Positions 18,848 to 27,571 are shown, counted from the first letter of the stretch. The stretch is 64,000 bases of DNA from Chryseobacterium luquanense (GCF_026460945.1 NZ_JAOVZV010000001.1:372001-436000); one strand, 5' to 3'. Notes: generated by a model from the sequence alone, not told the origin. Translations and numbers: made by a program.

Positions 18848-18855
18848 CAAACTTA
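18848..18855 (-). promoter_or_regulatory. -7 box for rarA (TAAGTTTG on the minus strand)
   Basis: Matches TAnnTTTG, 32 bases upstream of the rarA start codon. No -33 TTG seen. Confidence 0.4.
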
Positions 18856-18978
18856 TTAAAAGAGATTAAGATAATCTGAATAAAAAGAATCGACAAAACA
18901 ATCAATTTATTTCATGAATCATGTCTTCACCTGCCCGAAACTTGAAACAAAATTAAACTAAATTTCAATTTTTTAACC

Positions 18979-18986
18979 TACTTTTG
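18979..18986 (+). promoter_or_regulatory. -7 box TACTTTTG before yidD
   Basis: Ends seven bases before the TTG start codon of yidD, implying a very short or absent 5' leader. Confidence 0.4.
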
Positions 18987-18993
18987 CAATGTT

Positions 18994-19236
18994 TTGAAAC
19001 TTTCATTTAATAAAATCATTACATCACCTTTGGTAATTCTCATCAAATTTTACCAATGGTTTATCTCGCCTTTACTTCCAAAAAACTGCCGTTACGAGCC
19101 AACTTGTTCCCATTACATGGTAGAATCTCTGCAGGTTCACGGTATTTTTAGAGGATTTTGGCTGGGTGTAAAAAGAATTTCAAAATGTCATCCTTGGGGC
19201 GGAAGCGGCTATGATCCCGTTCCTCCGAAAAAATAA
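18994..19236 (+). CDS. yidD: Membrane protein insertion efficiency factor YidD
   Basis: 80 residues. [20 protein letters not shown] and [17 protein letters not shown] are the conserved YidD motifs, with three Cys. YidD is an amphipathic membrane-associated protein that aids YidC-dependent insertion. The start is a TTG at 18994. No ATG lies in a suitable place, and the ATG at 18989 runs into a stop at once; a second TTG at 19027 is possible but would cut the N terminus. It sits 26 bases upstream of lgt, giving a small envelope-biogenesis pair. Confidence 0.85.
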   Translation: MKLSFNKIITSPLVILIKFYQWFISPLLPKNCRYEPTCSHYMVESLQVHGIFRGFWLGVKRISKCHPWGGSGYDPVPPKK

Positions 19237-19262
19237 AAAATATTCAAATTAAAAATATAAAA

Positions 19263-20534
19263 ATGAATACTATTTTCTTCCGAATTTATCTTGTGGTATT
19301 TGCATTGGTTACTCAATGTATTTTTGCTCAGAATTACAAAGATGGTTTGTCAGACGGAACTTTAAAAGTTAATGCTAAAGATATTCCTGTTAAGATTTTT
19401 GCAACTTCAGAGCTTTCTGAGCTTGACTCTTTTGCTCAGGTTAATAAAAACCCAAACACTTTGATAATTCTGAATAAATCTAATGTTGAAAAATCGCATT
19501 TCATCAGTAGTTCAATGATTTTAGCCAATTATAAGAATGCAAAATATCAATTTTTTGATAAAGATTTTAAATTAATTGAAAATACAACGGTTACTGAAGA
19601 TAATATTGAAACTCTGAAATATGTGATCAAAACACAAACACCGATCACTTCTGCAGAAACTGTTTCTTTGGAAACCCCTTATAAAATTTGGGATCCGGTT
19701 TCAGGAATTAATTTAGGACCTATCACATTGCATTTTTATAGCTTAATGTTTATTTGTGCGTTTGGTTTAGGGTATGTTTTAATGACAAAAATGTTTACCA
19801 TTGATCATGTAAATCAAAAATATCTTGAGCCGCTTTTTACTTGGACATTAATCGGAACGATTTTAGGCGCAAGAATGGGACACGTTATTTTTTATCAGCC
19901 TGAATTATTCAAAGAAGATTTCTGGAGTGTTTTCTTACCAATTAGTACAAAAAATGGCTTAAAATTCACAGGATTTTCAGGATTGGCAAGTCATGGAGCT
20001 ACCATTGCATTGATTTTCACAACACTTTATTATTCATTTAAAATCATCAAGAAAAATCCGTTTTGGGTATATGACAGATTAGGAATTGTGGTAGCTATCG
20101 GTGGCGCATTTGTAAGAATGGGTAATTTTTTCAATTCTGAAATTATCGGTAAACCTGTTGATCCTAACTCACCATTTGCATTGCTTTTCCCACAACAAAG
20201 CAGCGAATATGGAGTAACAGTTCCACGTTATCCGGCTCAGTTATTCGAGGCAATTGGATACGTTTTATTATTTGTTTTACTTTGGGTTTTATACAGAAAA
20301 ACAAACAAAAAATATCAGCAAGGATGGTTATTCGGATTGTTTTTCATCATTCTTTGGGCAATCAGATTCTTTGTTGAATTCCTGAAAGAACCTCAAGGTG
20401 ACGAGTTTATTTCTTTTGCAGGATTAAATACTGGTCAAATTCTTTCAATTCCATTTATGATTGCAGGATTTGTCATCATGATTTATTCTAAAAAGTTTAA
20501 AATTACTGAAGCTGAAAATGCTAAACCTGAATAA
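19263..20534 (+). CDS. lgt: Prolipoprotein diacylglyceryl transferase with a long N-terminal extension
   Basis: 423 residues, against about 280-300 for most Lgt proteins. Residues 1-22 form a signal peptide (ending in IFAQ) and 23-140 form an extra soluble domain on the outer face. The Lgt core begins near 143 (IWDPVSGINLGPITLHFYS). Conserved elements are GARMGHVIFY, the His-Gly of LASHGA, VRMGNFFNSEIIG (essential Arg, Asn and Glu) and RFFVEFLKE. The enzyme transfers diacylglycerol from phosphatidylglycerol to the lipobox Cys. The role of the extension is unknown. Confidence 0.9.
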   Translation: MNTIFFRIYLVVFALVTQCIFAQNYKDGLSDGTLKVNAKDIPVKIFATSELSELDSFAQVNKNPNTLIILNKSNVEKSHFISSSMILANYKNAKYQFFDKDFKLIENTTVTEDNIETLKYVIKTQTPITSAETVSLETPYKIWDPVSGINLGPITLHFYSLMFICAFGLGYVLMTKMFTIDHVNQKYLEPLFTWTLIGTILGARMGHVIFYQPELFKEDFWSVFLPISTKNGLKFTGFSGLASHGATIALIFTTLYYSFKIIKKNPFWVYDRLGIVVAIGGAFVRMGNFFNSEIIGKPVDPNSPFALLFPQQSSEYGVTVPRYPAQLFEAIGYVLLFVLLWVLYRKTNKKYQQGWLFGLFFIILWAIRFFVEFLKEPQGDEFISFAGLNTGQILSIPFMIAGFVIMIYSKKFKITEAENAKPE

Positions 20535-20551
20535 TTTCAATTCACATAAAA

Positions 20552-20588
20552 ATCAAAAGGTCACAACAATGTTGTGGCTTTTTTGTTT
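20552..20588. terminator. Bidirectional terminator between lgt and nnr
   Basis: CACAAC and GTTGTG around a three-base loop, with A-runs and T-runs on the outside. It overlaps the last codons of nnr. Confidence 0.7.
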
Positions 20589-22075
20589 AAATCAAGAAAT
20601 ACGTTTCCGATTTCATTAATAACATCAGTCGCTTGCATCGATTCTTTTGAATACTTTTCTGAAGCTAAGTCTGCGGCTTTTCCGTGAAGCCAAACTCCGA
20701 GAATTGCGGCTTCTTCCCATGAATACTTTTGAGCTAAAAGTGAGGTAATAATTCCTGTCAAAACATCGCCACTTCCGCCTTTTGCCAAACCGGAATTACC
20801 CGTAATATTATACAAAACCTTTACTTTTGGAGTTACAACCTGAGTGTGATGGTCTTTCAAAACAATATAAATTTCTAATTCTTTTGCTTTTGTCTTGGCC
20901 AAATTTAATCTTTCAATCGAATTTTCAGTTTTTCCAAAAAGTCTTTCAAATTCTTTCGGATGTGGAGTAATAATCGATTTTTTCGGAATTAATTTTAAAC
21001 CGTTTTCGTTTTTAGAAATAATATTTAAAGCATCTGCATCCAGAATTAACGGAGAACTATGATTTTCAAGAAATTTTAATAAAGTTTTTTCTGTTTCTTC
21101 ATCAGTTCCTAAACCTGGACCGATTCCGTAAACTGCATTTTCTATTTCATCAATTTGGGTGATAAATTTTTCACCGCCTTCTATAAACATGGCTTCAGAA
21201 CAGGTATTTTGAAGAATTTCATAACCACAATTCGGAGCCAAAACAAATGTCAAACCTGAACCACTTTTCAAAGCTGATTTTGTAGCTAAAACGGCCGCTC
21301 CAATTTTTCCATAACTTCCTCCGACAATAACCGATTTACCGTAAGTTCCTTTGTGAGCAAAATCGTCACGAGGCTTAAAGATTTTTAAAATCAATTCATC
21401 ATCAATCACAAAATCATCAGTTTGAGTTTTCTCAATAAAGTCTTGACTTAACTTTATATCTAAAACAATAATCTTTCCGGCAAACTTACCCGTTTCAGGA
21501 TGAAGAAATGTCTTTTTCCAAAACTGAAAAGTCAGCGTATAATTTGCTTTAAAAATAACAGAATTCCCATCATTCAATTGATCTGCAAACATTCCTGAGG
21601 GAATATCTATTGAGATTTTAGGATTGGTTTTAATGTTTAAATTTTCAATTAAATCTTTATAAATCCCATCTAAATTCCTTGATAAACCTGTTCCGAAAAG
21701 CGCATCAATAATAACCGTTTTTTCAAAATTGTACTTTTCAGTTTCACTGAAATCTTTCACAGAAATTCCTGAAATATCTTTTAATCTTTTAAAATTTATT
21801 AAAGCATCATCAGAAAATTTCAAATTCTCTTTATTAATAAAAACATCGACATCAAAACCTTTTAAATACAGCATTCTTGCAATTGCGAACCCATCACCTC
21901 CATTATTTCCGTTTCCACAAAAAATGGCAAATTTTGTATAATGTTTACTGTTTGTAGAAATCCAATCAACACAACTTGAAGCCGCTCTTTCCATTAAATT
22001 TACAGAAGAAATGGGTTCATTCTCAATAGTATATTTATCTGTTGCTCTGATATTTTCTGTCGTAAAAACTTTCAT
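20561..22075 (-). CDS. nnr: Bifunctional NAD(P)H-hydrate epimerase/dehydratase
   Basis: 504 residues with two domains. The N-terminal YjeF_N epimerase (about 1-215) has the GNGNNGGDGFAIAR motif. The C-terminal ribokinase-like dehydratase (about 225-495) has GPGLGTDEET, ILDADALN and AKGGSGDVLTGII. Together they repair hydrated NADH and NADPH: the epimerase interconverts R and S forms and the dehydratase uses ADP to restore NAD(P)H. Cytosolic. Full length and intact; convergent with lgt. Confidence 0.95.
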   Translation of the reverse strand: MKVFTTENIRATDKYTIENEPISSVNLMERAASSCVDWISTNSKHYTKFAIFCGNGNNGGDGFAIARMLYLKGFDVDVFINKENLKFSDDALINFKRLKDISGISVKDFSETEKYNFEKTVIIDALFGTGLSRNLDGIYKDLIENLNIKTNPKISIDIPSGMFADQLNDGNSVIFKANYTLTFQFWKKTFLHPETGKFAGKIIVLDIKLSQDFIEKTQTDDFVIDDELILKIFKPRDDFAHKGTYGKSVIVGGSYGKIGAAVLATKSALKSGSGLTFVLAPNCGYEILQNTCSEAMFIEGGEKFITQIDEIENAVYGIGPGLGTDEETEKTLLKFLENHSSPLILDADALNIISKNENGLKLIPKKSIITPHPKEFERLFGKTENSIERLNLAKTKAKELEIYIVLKDHHTQVVTPKVKVLYNITGNSGLAKGGSGDVLTGIITSLLAQKYSWEEAAILGVWLHGKAADLASEKYSKESMQATDVINEIGNVFLDLNKKATTLL

Positions 22076-22176
22076 TAATTCCGATTTTTATTAAATTTAA
22101 TCATAATTATTTAAAAATATTAATAATTTAAACCAAAAAAGTGTCCAAAACTTTTAAGATTACTATTTTAAAATAA

Positions 22177-22184
22177 TACTTTTG
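22177..22184 (+). promoter_or_regulatory. -7 box TACTTTTG for mscL
   Basis: Matches TAnnTTTG and ends 25 bases before the mscL ATG. Confidence 0.5.
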
Positions 22185-22209
22185 TGTAAAACAATTAAAA
22201 ATATAAATT

Positions 22210-22599
22210 ATGGGATTTATTAAAGATTTTAAAGATTTTGCTTTTAAAGGCAATGTCGTTGATTTGGCAGTCGGTGTAATTATCGGTGCAGCTTTCAGTG
22301 CGATTGTAAAATCATTTGTAGATGATATTATTACGCCTCTATTGTTGAATCCGGCCTTGGAAAAAGCAAATGTAAAAAACATTGCAGAACTTTCATGGAA
22401 CGGCGTAAAATATGGAAATTTCTTATCTTCTGTAATTAGTTTCTTAATTGTAGCATTTGTTTTATTTATGCTAATTAAAGGAATTGCAAGTTTGAGTAAA
22501 AAAGAAGAAGCGCCTATTGAAGCTCCTGCAGGACCAACTGAAGACCAGAAATTATTAATGGAAATCAGAGATTTGTTGAAAACAAAAAACAATATATAA
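22210..22599 (+). CDS. mscL: Large-conductance mechanosensitive channel
   Basis: 129 residues with the MscL pattern: amphipathic N terminus FIKDFKDFAFKGN, pore helix VVDLAVGVIIGAAFSAIVKS, a periplasmic loop, a second membrane helix (about 76-97) and a charged cytoplasmic tail. It forms a pentamer in the inner membrane that opens under hypo-osmotic shock. Own promoter (22177) and terminator (22602). Confidence 0.95.
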   Translation: MGFIKDFKDFAFKGNVVDLAVGVIIGAAFSAIVKSFVDDIITPLLLNPALEKANVKNIAELSWNGVKYGNFLSSVISFLIVAFVLFMLIKGIASLSKKEEAPIEAPAGPTEDQKLLMEIRDLLKTKNNI

Positions 22600-22601
22600 A
22601 A

Positions 22602-22633
22602 AAAACGCCGCAAAATTTGCGGCGTTTTTTTAT
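22602..22633. terminator. Bidirectional terminator between mscL and serA
   Basis: ACGCCGCAA pairs with TTGCGGCGT around a short AT loop, with A-run and T-run outside. A strong GC stem. Confidence 0.9.
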
Positions 22634-22649
22634 TCTTAAAGATTCAAAA

Positions 22650-23609
22650 TTAATGAATCTGAAAAATGCTTGAAATTTGTTCAGCCAAAGAAAGTCCGAT
22701 TCTATCCTGAGCTTCCAAAGTTGAAGCACCTGTATGCGGGGTTACAGAGATTTTAGAATGCGTGATAATTTCTTTTGCCGGAGTCGGTTCGTTGATGAAA
22801 ACATCAAGACCTGCAAAACGTACTTTTCCTGAATCCAAAGCTTCAATTAAAGCTGTTTCATCAATTACTCCACCTCTTGAACAGTTTACAATCGCAACAC
22901 CATCTTTCATCATTTCAAACTGTGATTTTCCAATCATATAACCTTCTTTCTGAGCGGGAACGTGAAGTGTAATGAAATCAGAATGCTTCAAAACGGCATC
23001 CAAAGGTTCAGTTTCAATATCAACATTGATGAACTGATTGTTATAAAAAGTTACTTTTATACTCGCTTTTCCGATCATGTTATCTGCAGCGATCACCCTC
23101 ATACCAAGACCTAAAGCGATTTTAGCAACTTCCTGACCGATTCTTCCCATTCCGATAATTCCGATGGTTTTTCCTTTCAGTTCAATTCCTGCAGCGTAAG
23201 CTTTTTTAAGTGAAGCAAACTCGGTATCTCCAACTAAAGGCATTCTTCTGTTGGAATCCTGCAAAAATCTTGCTCCGGAAAATAAATGTGCAAAAACCAA
23301 TTCAGCAACAGATTCTGAAGAAGCAGAAGGCGTATTGATTACGTGGATTCCTTTTTCTCTTGCATAATCTACATCGATATTATCCATTCCTACTCCACCT
23401 CTTCCGATGATTTCCAGTGACGGACAATTATCAATAATATCTTTTCTTACCTGCGTCGCACTTCTTACTAAAACTGTACGAATTTTGTGCTCATTGATGT
23501 AATCTAAAAGAAATTCCTGAGGAACTTTTGTAGTGATTACTTCAAATCCTTTTTCTGTTAATGCATCAATTCCTGACTGGTCTAAACCGTCGTTTGCTAA
23601 AACTTTCAT
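22650..23609 (-). CDS. serA: D-3-phosphoglycerate dehydrogenase (D-2-hydroxyacid dehydrogenase)
   Basis: 319 residues, the short form without an ACT or other regulatory domain. It has the NAD-binding motif GIIGMGRIGQEVA, NCSRGGVIDE (catalytic Arg nearby), GLDVFINEP (Glu) and TPHTGAS (catalytic His). It oxidises 3-phosphoglycerate to 3-phosphohydroxypyruvate in serine synthesis; assignment within the D-2-hydroxyacid family rests on similarity to Bacteroidota SerA. serC is not adjacent. It lies downstream of the HAD gene, separated by a 99-base gap with an inverted repeat. Confidence 0.85.
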   Translation of the reverse strand: MKVLANDGLDQSGIDALTEKGFEVITTKVPQEFLLDYINEHKIRTVLVRSATQVRKDIIDNCPSLEIIGRGGVGMDNIDVDYAREKGIHVINTPSASSESVAELVFAHLFSGARFLQDSNRRMPLVGDTEFASLKKAYAAGIELKGKTIGIIGMGRIGQEVAKIALGLGMRVIAADNMIGKASIKVTFYNNQFINVDIETEPLDAVLKHSDFITLHVPAQKEGYMIGKSQFEMMKDGVAIVNCSRGGVIDETALIEALDSGKVRFAGLDVFINEPTPAKEIITHSKISVTPHTGASTLEAQDRIGLSLAEQISSIFQIH

Positions 23610-23637
23610 AAAATGTTTTACTATTTAAAAATTGAAA

Positions 23638-23693
23638 GATTTAAAAATTAAAGAATTTCAAGTGTTATACTTTAGTTGTTTAATTTTTAAATC
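23638..23693. repeat. Perfect 15-bp inverted repeat between the HAD gene and serA
   Basis: GATTTAAAAATTAAA (23638-23652) and its exact reverse complement (23679-23693) flank 26 bases. AT-rich with no T-run, so it is unlikely to be a strong terminator. Confidence 0.6.
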
Positions 23694-23708
23694 TCTTTAT
23701 ATTAGATT

Positions 23709-24110
23709 TTAATCTTTAAAAACTTCAATGGTTACTTGCTTCTCAACCAAATCAGTAAACTTTCCTTTGTAGCGTGTTGCTCTTACCAAATGATTGTCGA
23801 TCCAGTGATAGTTTCCGCCTCTTGGTTTTCCACACAATACACTGTGATATTTAAAACCGTGTTTATCTAACCAATCGATTGTAATTTGTTTCAGATTTTC
23901 CGTTCTTGAAGTAAAAAAACAGATTTGGTGACCTTCATCATACCATTTATTTACTGTTTCCAATGCATCGGGATAAGGTTCACAAGTGACCATTCTTTCC
24001 GGCTCTTCATTTGGAACATCGTCTGTAATTGTCCCGTCGATATCGATCAGATAATTCTTTACTCCATCCTTTAAAATCGGACTGATATGCTCAATATAAT
24101 CTAGTTCCAT
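23709..24110 (-). CDS. HAD-superfamily phosphatase-like protein
   Basis: 133 residues. NYLIDIDGTITDD holds the HAD nucleophile and acid (Asp23 and Asp25), ICFFTSRTEN is motif II, and Lys-Pro-Arg in CGKPRGGNYHWIDNH resembles motif III. The small size and absence of a large cap suggest a capless enzyme acting on a bulky substrate or protein. Relatives are often labelled phosphoheptose isomerase, which the motifs do not support. Same strand as serA. Confidence 0.75.
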   Translation of the reverse strand: MELDYIEHISPILKDGVKNYLIDIDGTITDDVPNEEPERMVTCEPYPDALETVNKWYDEGHQICFFTSRTENLKQITIDWLDKHGFKYHSVLCGKPRGGNYHWIDNHLVRATRYKGKFTDLVEKQVTIEVFKD

Positions 24111-24129
24111 CGTTCAAAATTTTAAAGTG

Positions 24130-24137
24130 CAAAGTTA
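24130..24137 (-). promoter_or_regulatory. -7 box (TAACTTTG on the minus strand)
   Basis: Matches TAnnTTTG, 19 bases upstream of the HAD gene start. Confidence 0.5.
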
Positions 24138-24336
24138 CACTTTATGATTCAAAGAGAAGTATTAATCTTAGTTTATGTTAAAAATTTAACACAAAATCAA
24201 TTTTAAACTTAATAAATTATAAGATTCTGTTGCATTTTTCATAATTATAGCGAATATTTTTCACTTAATAAAAAGCCAACATTTCATAAATATTAAAAAA
24301 ACTAAACATTTATTTTACAAAATCACGTTTAAAACT

Positions 24337-24344
24337 TAAATTTG
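24337..24344 (+). promoter_or_regulatory. -7 box TAAATTTG directly before idi
   Basis: Ends five bases before the idi ATG, so the transcript should start at or next to the A of the start codon. This suggests a leaderless mRNA. Confidence 0.55.
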
Positions 24345-24349
24345 TAGGA

Positions 24350-24859
24350 ATGGAAGAATTGGTAGTTTTAGTAAATCCCGAAGATGATGTTTTAGGTTTA
24401 ATGGAAAAACAGCAGGCTCATATCAATGGTTTGCTTCACCGTGCTTTTTCGGTTTTTTTATTTAACGAAAATGGAGAAATGCTTTTGCAGAAACGTACTT
24501 CAGAGAAATATCATTCTCCAAACCAATGGACGAATGCAGTTTGTTCACATCCGAGAATTGAAGAAACTTATCTTGAAGGTGCAAAAAGAAGGCTGAATGA
24601 AGAACTCGGAATTGATGCCAAACTTTCAGAAAAATTTCATTTTATTTATAAAGCAGATGTTGGAGGGGGACTTTGGGAGCATGAGCTTGACCATGTCTTC
24701 ACAGGAATATATAATTCAGAGTTTAATTTAAATAAAAATGAAGTGGAAGAAATTCGCTACATTTCACTCGATAATTTAGATAAAGAAATTTCTGAACATC
24801 CAGAACAATTTACAGAATGGTTTAAAATCATTTTGGAAGAATATAAACACCATTTTTAA
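24350..24859 (+). CDS. idi: Isopentenyl-diphosphate delta-isomerase, type 1
   Basis: 169 residues with a Nudix fold. Catalytic Cys65 lies in WTNAVCSHPR, and the Nudix helix EGAKRRLNEELGI and the Glu motif WEHELDHVF are present. It interconverts isopentenyl and dimethylallyl diphosphate for isoprenoid (menaquinone, carotenoid) synthesis. The start at 24350 fits the family opening (EELVVLVNPEDDVLG). It probably heads an operon with the next two genes, since the next start is only eight bases away. Confidence 0.93.
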   Translation: MEELVVLVNPEDDVLGLMEKQQAHINGLLHRAFSVFLFNENGEMLLQKRTSEKYHSPNQWTNAVCSHPRIEETYLEGAKRRLNEELGIDAKLSEKFHFIYKADVGGGLWEHELDHVFTGIYNSEFNLNKNEVEEIRYISLDNLDKEISEHPEQFTEWFKIILEEYKHHF

Positions 24860-24867
24860 ACACACCG

Positions 24868-25344
24868 ATGAAAAAAACTTTATTAATTGTAACATTTTTA
24901 CTGAGCATTTATTCATTTTCACAGAAATTAGGAAGTGAACTTTATGAAAGTGAAAATTACTCAATCACAGTGCCCGATACTTGGAAAGCAACGAATGATG
25001 AGGGAATTGTAAATATTTTCCCGACTAATCAGATTGGAGCGATTACCATTTCAGAGTATCATGATTTGGAATTGCCAAAAACCGAAGTGAAGAAATTTAT
25101 TTTGGCGCTGTACAATTCTTCGGATGACGAGAAAAAAGTAAAAAATACAGGAAGCAAAAAAGGATATTCAGAATATGAATATGAGTATTTTGATGAAAAA
25201 GAAAAGCTGTTCTGGGTTACAAAATTATATCAGAAAAACACAGATATGTTCCTGATAAGCATTAATTGCCAGGAAAAACACTGGAACGGAAATTATATGA
25301 AAGTTTTCAACGAAGCTTTTGAAAGTTTTAAAATTAAAAAATAA
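24868..25344 (+). CDS. Exported protein, DcrB/PsbP-like fold suspected
   Basis: 158 residues with a signal peptide ([19 protein letters not shown]). The mature part starts with [16 protein letters not shown] and ends with [10 protein letters not shown], a pattern seen in small secreted proteins of the DcrB/PsbP type. This is a resemblance judged by eye. Function unknown. It lies between idi (eight bases) and gcvT (14 bases), so it is probably co-transcribed. Confidence 0.6.
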   Translation: MKKTLLIVTFLLSIYSFSQKLGSELYESENYSITVPDTWKATNDEGIVNIFPTNQIGAITISEYHDLELPKTEVKKFILALYNSSDDEKKVKNTGSKKGYSEYEYEYFDEKEKLFWVTKLYQKNTDMFLISINCQEKHWNGNYMKVFNEAFESFKIKK

Positions 25345-25358
25345 ATATAATAGTAAAC

Positions 25359-26435
25359 ATGAACAAAACAGCATTGTACGACAAACACGTTTCTTTGGGA
25401 GCGAAAATAGTACCTTTTGCAGGATTTGAAATGCCTGTACAATATTCCGGAGTAACGGAAGAACACTTTGCCGTAAGAGAAAAAGCGGGATTATTTGACG
25501 TTTCTCACATGGGACAGTTTTTCATCGAAGGAGCGGGTGCAAAAGACCTTTTGCAGTTTGTAACGACAAACAATGTAGATGTTTTAGAAAATGGAAAAGC
25601 GCAATATTCTTGCCTTCCTAATGAAGATGGTGGAATCGTAGATGATTTAATCGTTTACAAAATGGAAGATGAAAAATATTTTGTTGTTGTAAATGCTTCA
25701 AATATTGAGAAAGATTGGAATCACATTTCAAAATACAATACTTTCGGAGCAAAAATGACGAATGCGTCAGACGAAATGTCTTTATTGGCAGTTCAGGGAC
25801 CGAAAGCTACTGAAATTCTTCAAAAATTAACGGAAACTAACCTTTCTGAAATTCCTTATTATAACTTCACCGTTGGTTCTGTTGCAGGCGTAAGTGATGT
25901 GATTATTTCTAATACAGGTTATACAGGAAGCGGTGGTTTTGAAATTTATTTCAACAACGAATCTGCTGAAAAACTTTGGGATGCTATTATCGAAGCAGGT
26001 GCCGAAGAAGGAATTATTCCTTGTGGATTGGCTGCAAGAGACACTTTGAGACTTGAAAAAGGCTTCTGTCTTTACGGAATGGATATCGACGACACTACTT
26101 CTCCAATTGAAGCCGGTTTAGGTTGGATTACAAAATTTGACAAAGATTTTGTGTCTAAAGATATTTTCGCAAAACAGAAAGAAGTAGGCGTTACCAGAAA
26201 ATTAGTTGGTTTTGAATTGACAGATAAGGGCGTTCCAAGACATGACTACCCTGTTGTAGATGCAGAAGGAAATGTAATTGGAAAAGTAACTTCTGGAACC
26301 CAGTCTCCAATGAAAAAAATCGGTTTGGGAATCGCTTATGTAGACAAGCCTCACTTCAAACTGGGAACTGAAATTTTCATTCAGGTAAGAAACAAAAATA
26401 TTCCTGCAAAAGTGGTAAAAATGCCATTCGTGTAA
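25359..26435 (+). CDS. gcvT: Aminomethyltransferase (glycine cleavage T protein)
   Basis: 358 residues, full length. It has [20 protein letters not shown], the folate-binding region with [12 protein letters not shown] and [19 protein letters not shown]. The C-terminal barrel domain carries [10 protein letters not shown]. It transfers the methylene of aminomethyl-lipoyl-GcvH to tetrahydrofolate. The other glycine-cleavage genes are not in the window, but lipB, needed for H-protein lipoylation, lies at 62766. No glycine riboswitch is upstream, since it is the third gene of its operon. Confidence 0.96.
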   Translation: MNKTALYDKHVSLGAKIVPFAGFEMPVQYSGVTEEHFAVREKAGLFDVSHMGQFFIEGAGAKDLLQFVTTNNVDVLENGKAQYSCLPNEDGGIVDDLIVYKMEDEKYFVVVNASNIEKDWNHISKYNTFGAKMTNASDEMSLLAVQGPKATEILQKLTETNLSEIPYYNFTVGSVAGVSDVIISNTGYTGSGGFEIYFNNESAEKLWDAIIEAGAEEGIIPCGLAARDTLRLEKGFCLYGMDIDDTTSPIEAGLGWITKFDKDFVSKDIFAKQKEVGVTRKLVGFELTDKGVPRHDYPVVDAEGNVIGKVTSGTQSPMKKIGLGIAYVDKPHFKLGTEIFIQVRNKNIPAKVVKMPFV

Positions 26436-26456
26436 GCAGAAAATTTTTAATTATAG

Positions 26457-26496
26457 AAAAACCGCTTTATCATTTTGATGAAGCGGTTATTTTTTA
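26457..26496 (+). terminator. Terminator of the idi-gcvT operon
   Basis: AACCGCTTTATC pairs with GATGAAGCGGTT (one G-U pair) around ATTTT, followed by a T-run. Confidence 0.85.
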
Positions 26497-26688
26497 GAAG
26501 CTGATCCGGCTATCCACTATATCTTTTGTGTTACGACTTCTTGTCAAAGTTTCGCAATTCATCCGCCACACAAAAGGATGTCGCTTCTATCCGGGCTAAA
26601 ATCCGGTCAACCAAATAATATTTATCCGATTGATTCAGACTTTTTGAAAAGTTGTTTGGTTATAAAACACATGTTTTTTGAATTCTAT

Positions 26689-27080
26689 CAATTGCGTTTT
26701 GTTTCACACAGTTTGGTTAAGACTTCCGTCAATTGCATTTTGTCTCCCGCAATCTGTTTGGAACTTCCGTCAACTGCGTTTTGTTTCACGCAATCTGTTG
26801 GGAACTTCTTTCAATTGCATTTTGTTTCCTGCAATCTGTTTGGAACTTCCGTCAACTGCGTTTTGTTTCACGCAATCTGTTGGGAACTTCTTTCTATTGC
26901 ATTTTGTTTCCTGCAATCTGATTGGAACTTCCGTCAACTGCGTTTTGTTTCACGCACTCTGTTGTGAACTTCTTTCAATTGCATTTTGTGTCCTGCAATC
27001 TGTTTGGAACTTCCGTCAACTGCGTTTTGTTTCACGCAACCTGTTGGGAACTTCTGTCAACTGTGTTTTGTTTCCAGCAG
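26689..27080. repeat. Tandem array of 41-bp units (82-bp higher-order period)
   Basis: Nine full units start exactly 41 bases apart, at 26689, 26730, 26771, 26812, 26853, 26894, 26935, 26976 and 27017; a tenth, partial unit starts at 27058. Two variants alternate: one opens CAATTGCATTTTGT and one CAACTGCGTTTTGT. Each has a GCAATCTGTT(T/G)GGAACTTC core. Because 41 is not a multiple of 3, the array is open in several frames without being a gene. The surrounding 722-base gap (26436-27157) holds no other gene. Confidence 0.95.
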
Positions 27081-27095
27081 AATTCTTGAGCCATA

Positions 27096-27135
27096 AAAAA
27101 GCCTCACAAGATTCAAAAATCTGTGAGGTTTTTTA
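27096..27135. terminator. Bidirectional terminator at the end of the tandem array
   Basis: CCTCAC plus AGATT pairs with AATCT plus GTGAGG, flanked by A-runs and T-runs. It would stop transcripts of the array and of the ArsC-like gene. Confidence 0.85.
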
Positions 27136-27157
27136 TTAATTATAGGAGTTGAAATTA

Positions 27158-27511
27158 CTATTCTCCTCTGAAATAATCTTTAAGGCTTGTAACAGTAGCT
27201 TTTTCGCTTCCTACAAAAATCTCTTTACCGGTAAGGAAAACCGGACGTTTTAAGAACGTATAATGGTCTAAAATCAATTCTTTAAAATCATCTTCCGTCA
27301 ATGTTTTTAAATCTAATTCTCTCAATTTGATTTGAGTTGATTTTTTGCTGAACAAAGCTTCATAAGACTTTGTATGTTCGTACATTGCTTCAATTTCCTC
27401 TTTCGTTATAGGTTCTTTTTTGATTTCTCTAAGTTCCCATTCTTTAAGATTAAATTGTCCTATTATTTTTCTGCAAGTGTCACACGTATTAAGATAAAAT
27501 ACTTTTTTCAT
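27158..27511 (-). CDS. ArsC/Spx-family thioredoxin-fold protein
   Basis: 117 residues with the CDTC motif (Cys10, Cys13) followed by Arg-Lys, and the ArsC-family strand KRPVFLTGKEIFVG. Classical glutaredoxin-coupled ArsC has a single N-terminal Cys. A CxxC pair is more like Spx or YffB-type proteins, so arsenate reduction is possible but not shown. No ars genes are nearby. A -7 box lies at 27564-27571. Confidence 0.75.
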   Translation of the reverse strand: MKKVFYLNTCDTCRKIIGQFNLKEWELREIKKEPITKEEIEAMYEHTKSYEALFSKKSTQIKLRELDLKTLTEDDFKELILDHYTFLKRPVFLTGKEIFVGSEKATVTSLKDYFRGE

Positions 27512-27563
27512 TAAAGTTTTACATTTCTAATGGTTAAATGAAAACTCTGATGTTTTCAATTTA

Positions 27564-27571
27564 CAAAAATA
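27564..27571 (-). promoter_or_regulatory. -7 box for the ArsC-like gene (TATTTTTG on the minus strand)
   Basis: Matches TAnnTTTG, 52 bases upstream of the start codon. Confidence 0.4.

Noticed and set aside
22128..22613. Minus-strand 161-codon frame covering mscL
   Set aside because: mscL on the plus strand has the full family signature, a promoter and a terminator, so the antisense frame is a shadow.
25345..25358. Glycine riboswitch before gcvT
   Set aside because: Only 14 bases separate gcvT from the preceding gene, leaving no room for an aptamer.
26689..27080. CRISPR array
   Set aside because: Units are contiguous with no unique spacers, and no cas genes are present.
26578..27139. Overlapping open frames of 62 to 153 codons in the 41-bp array
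   Set aside because: They exist only because the repeat lacks stops in several frames. A 41-base unit shifts frame at every copy, and the translated products are just repeated fragments.
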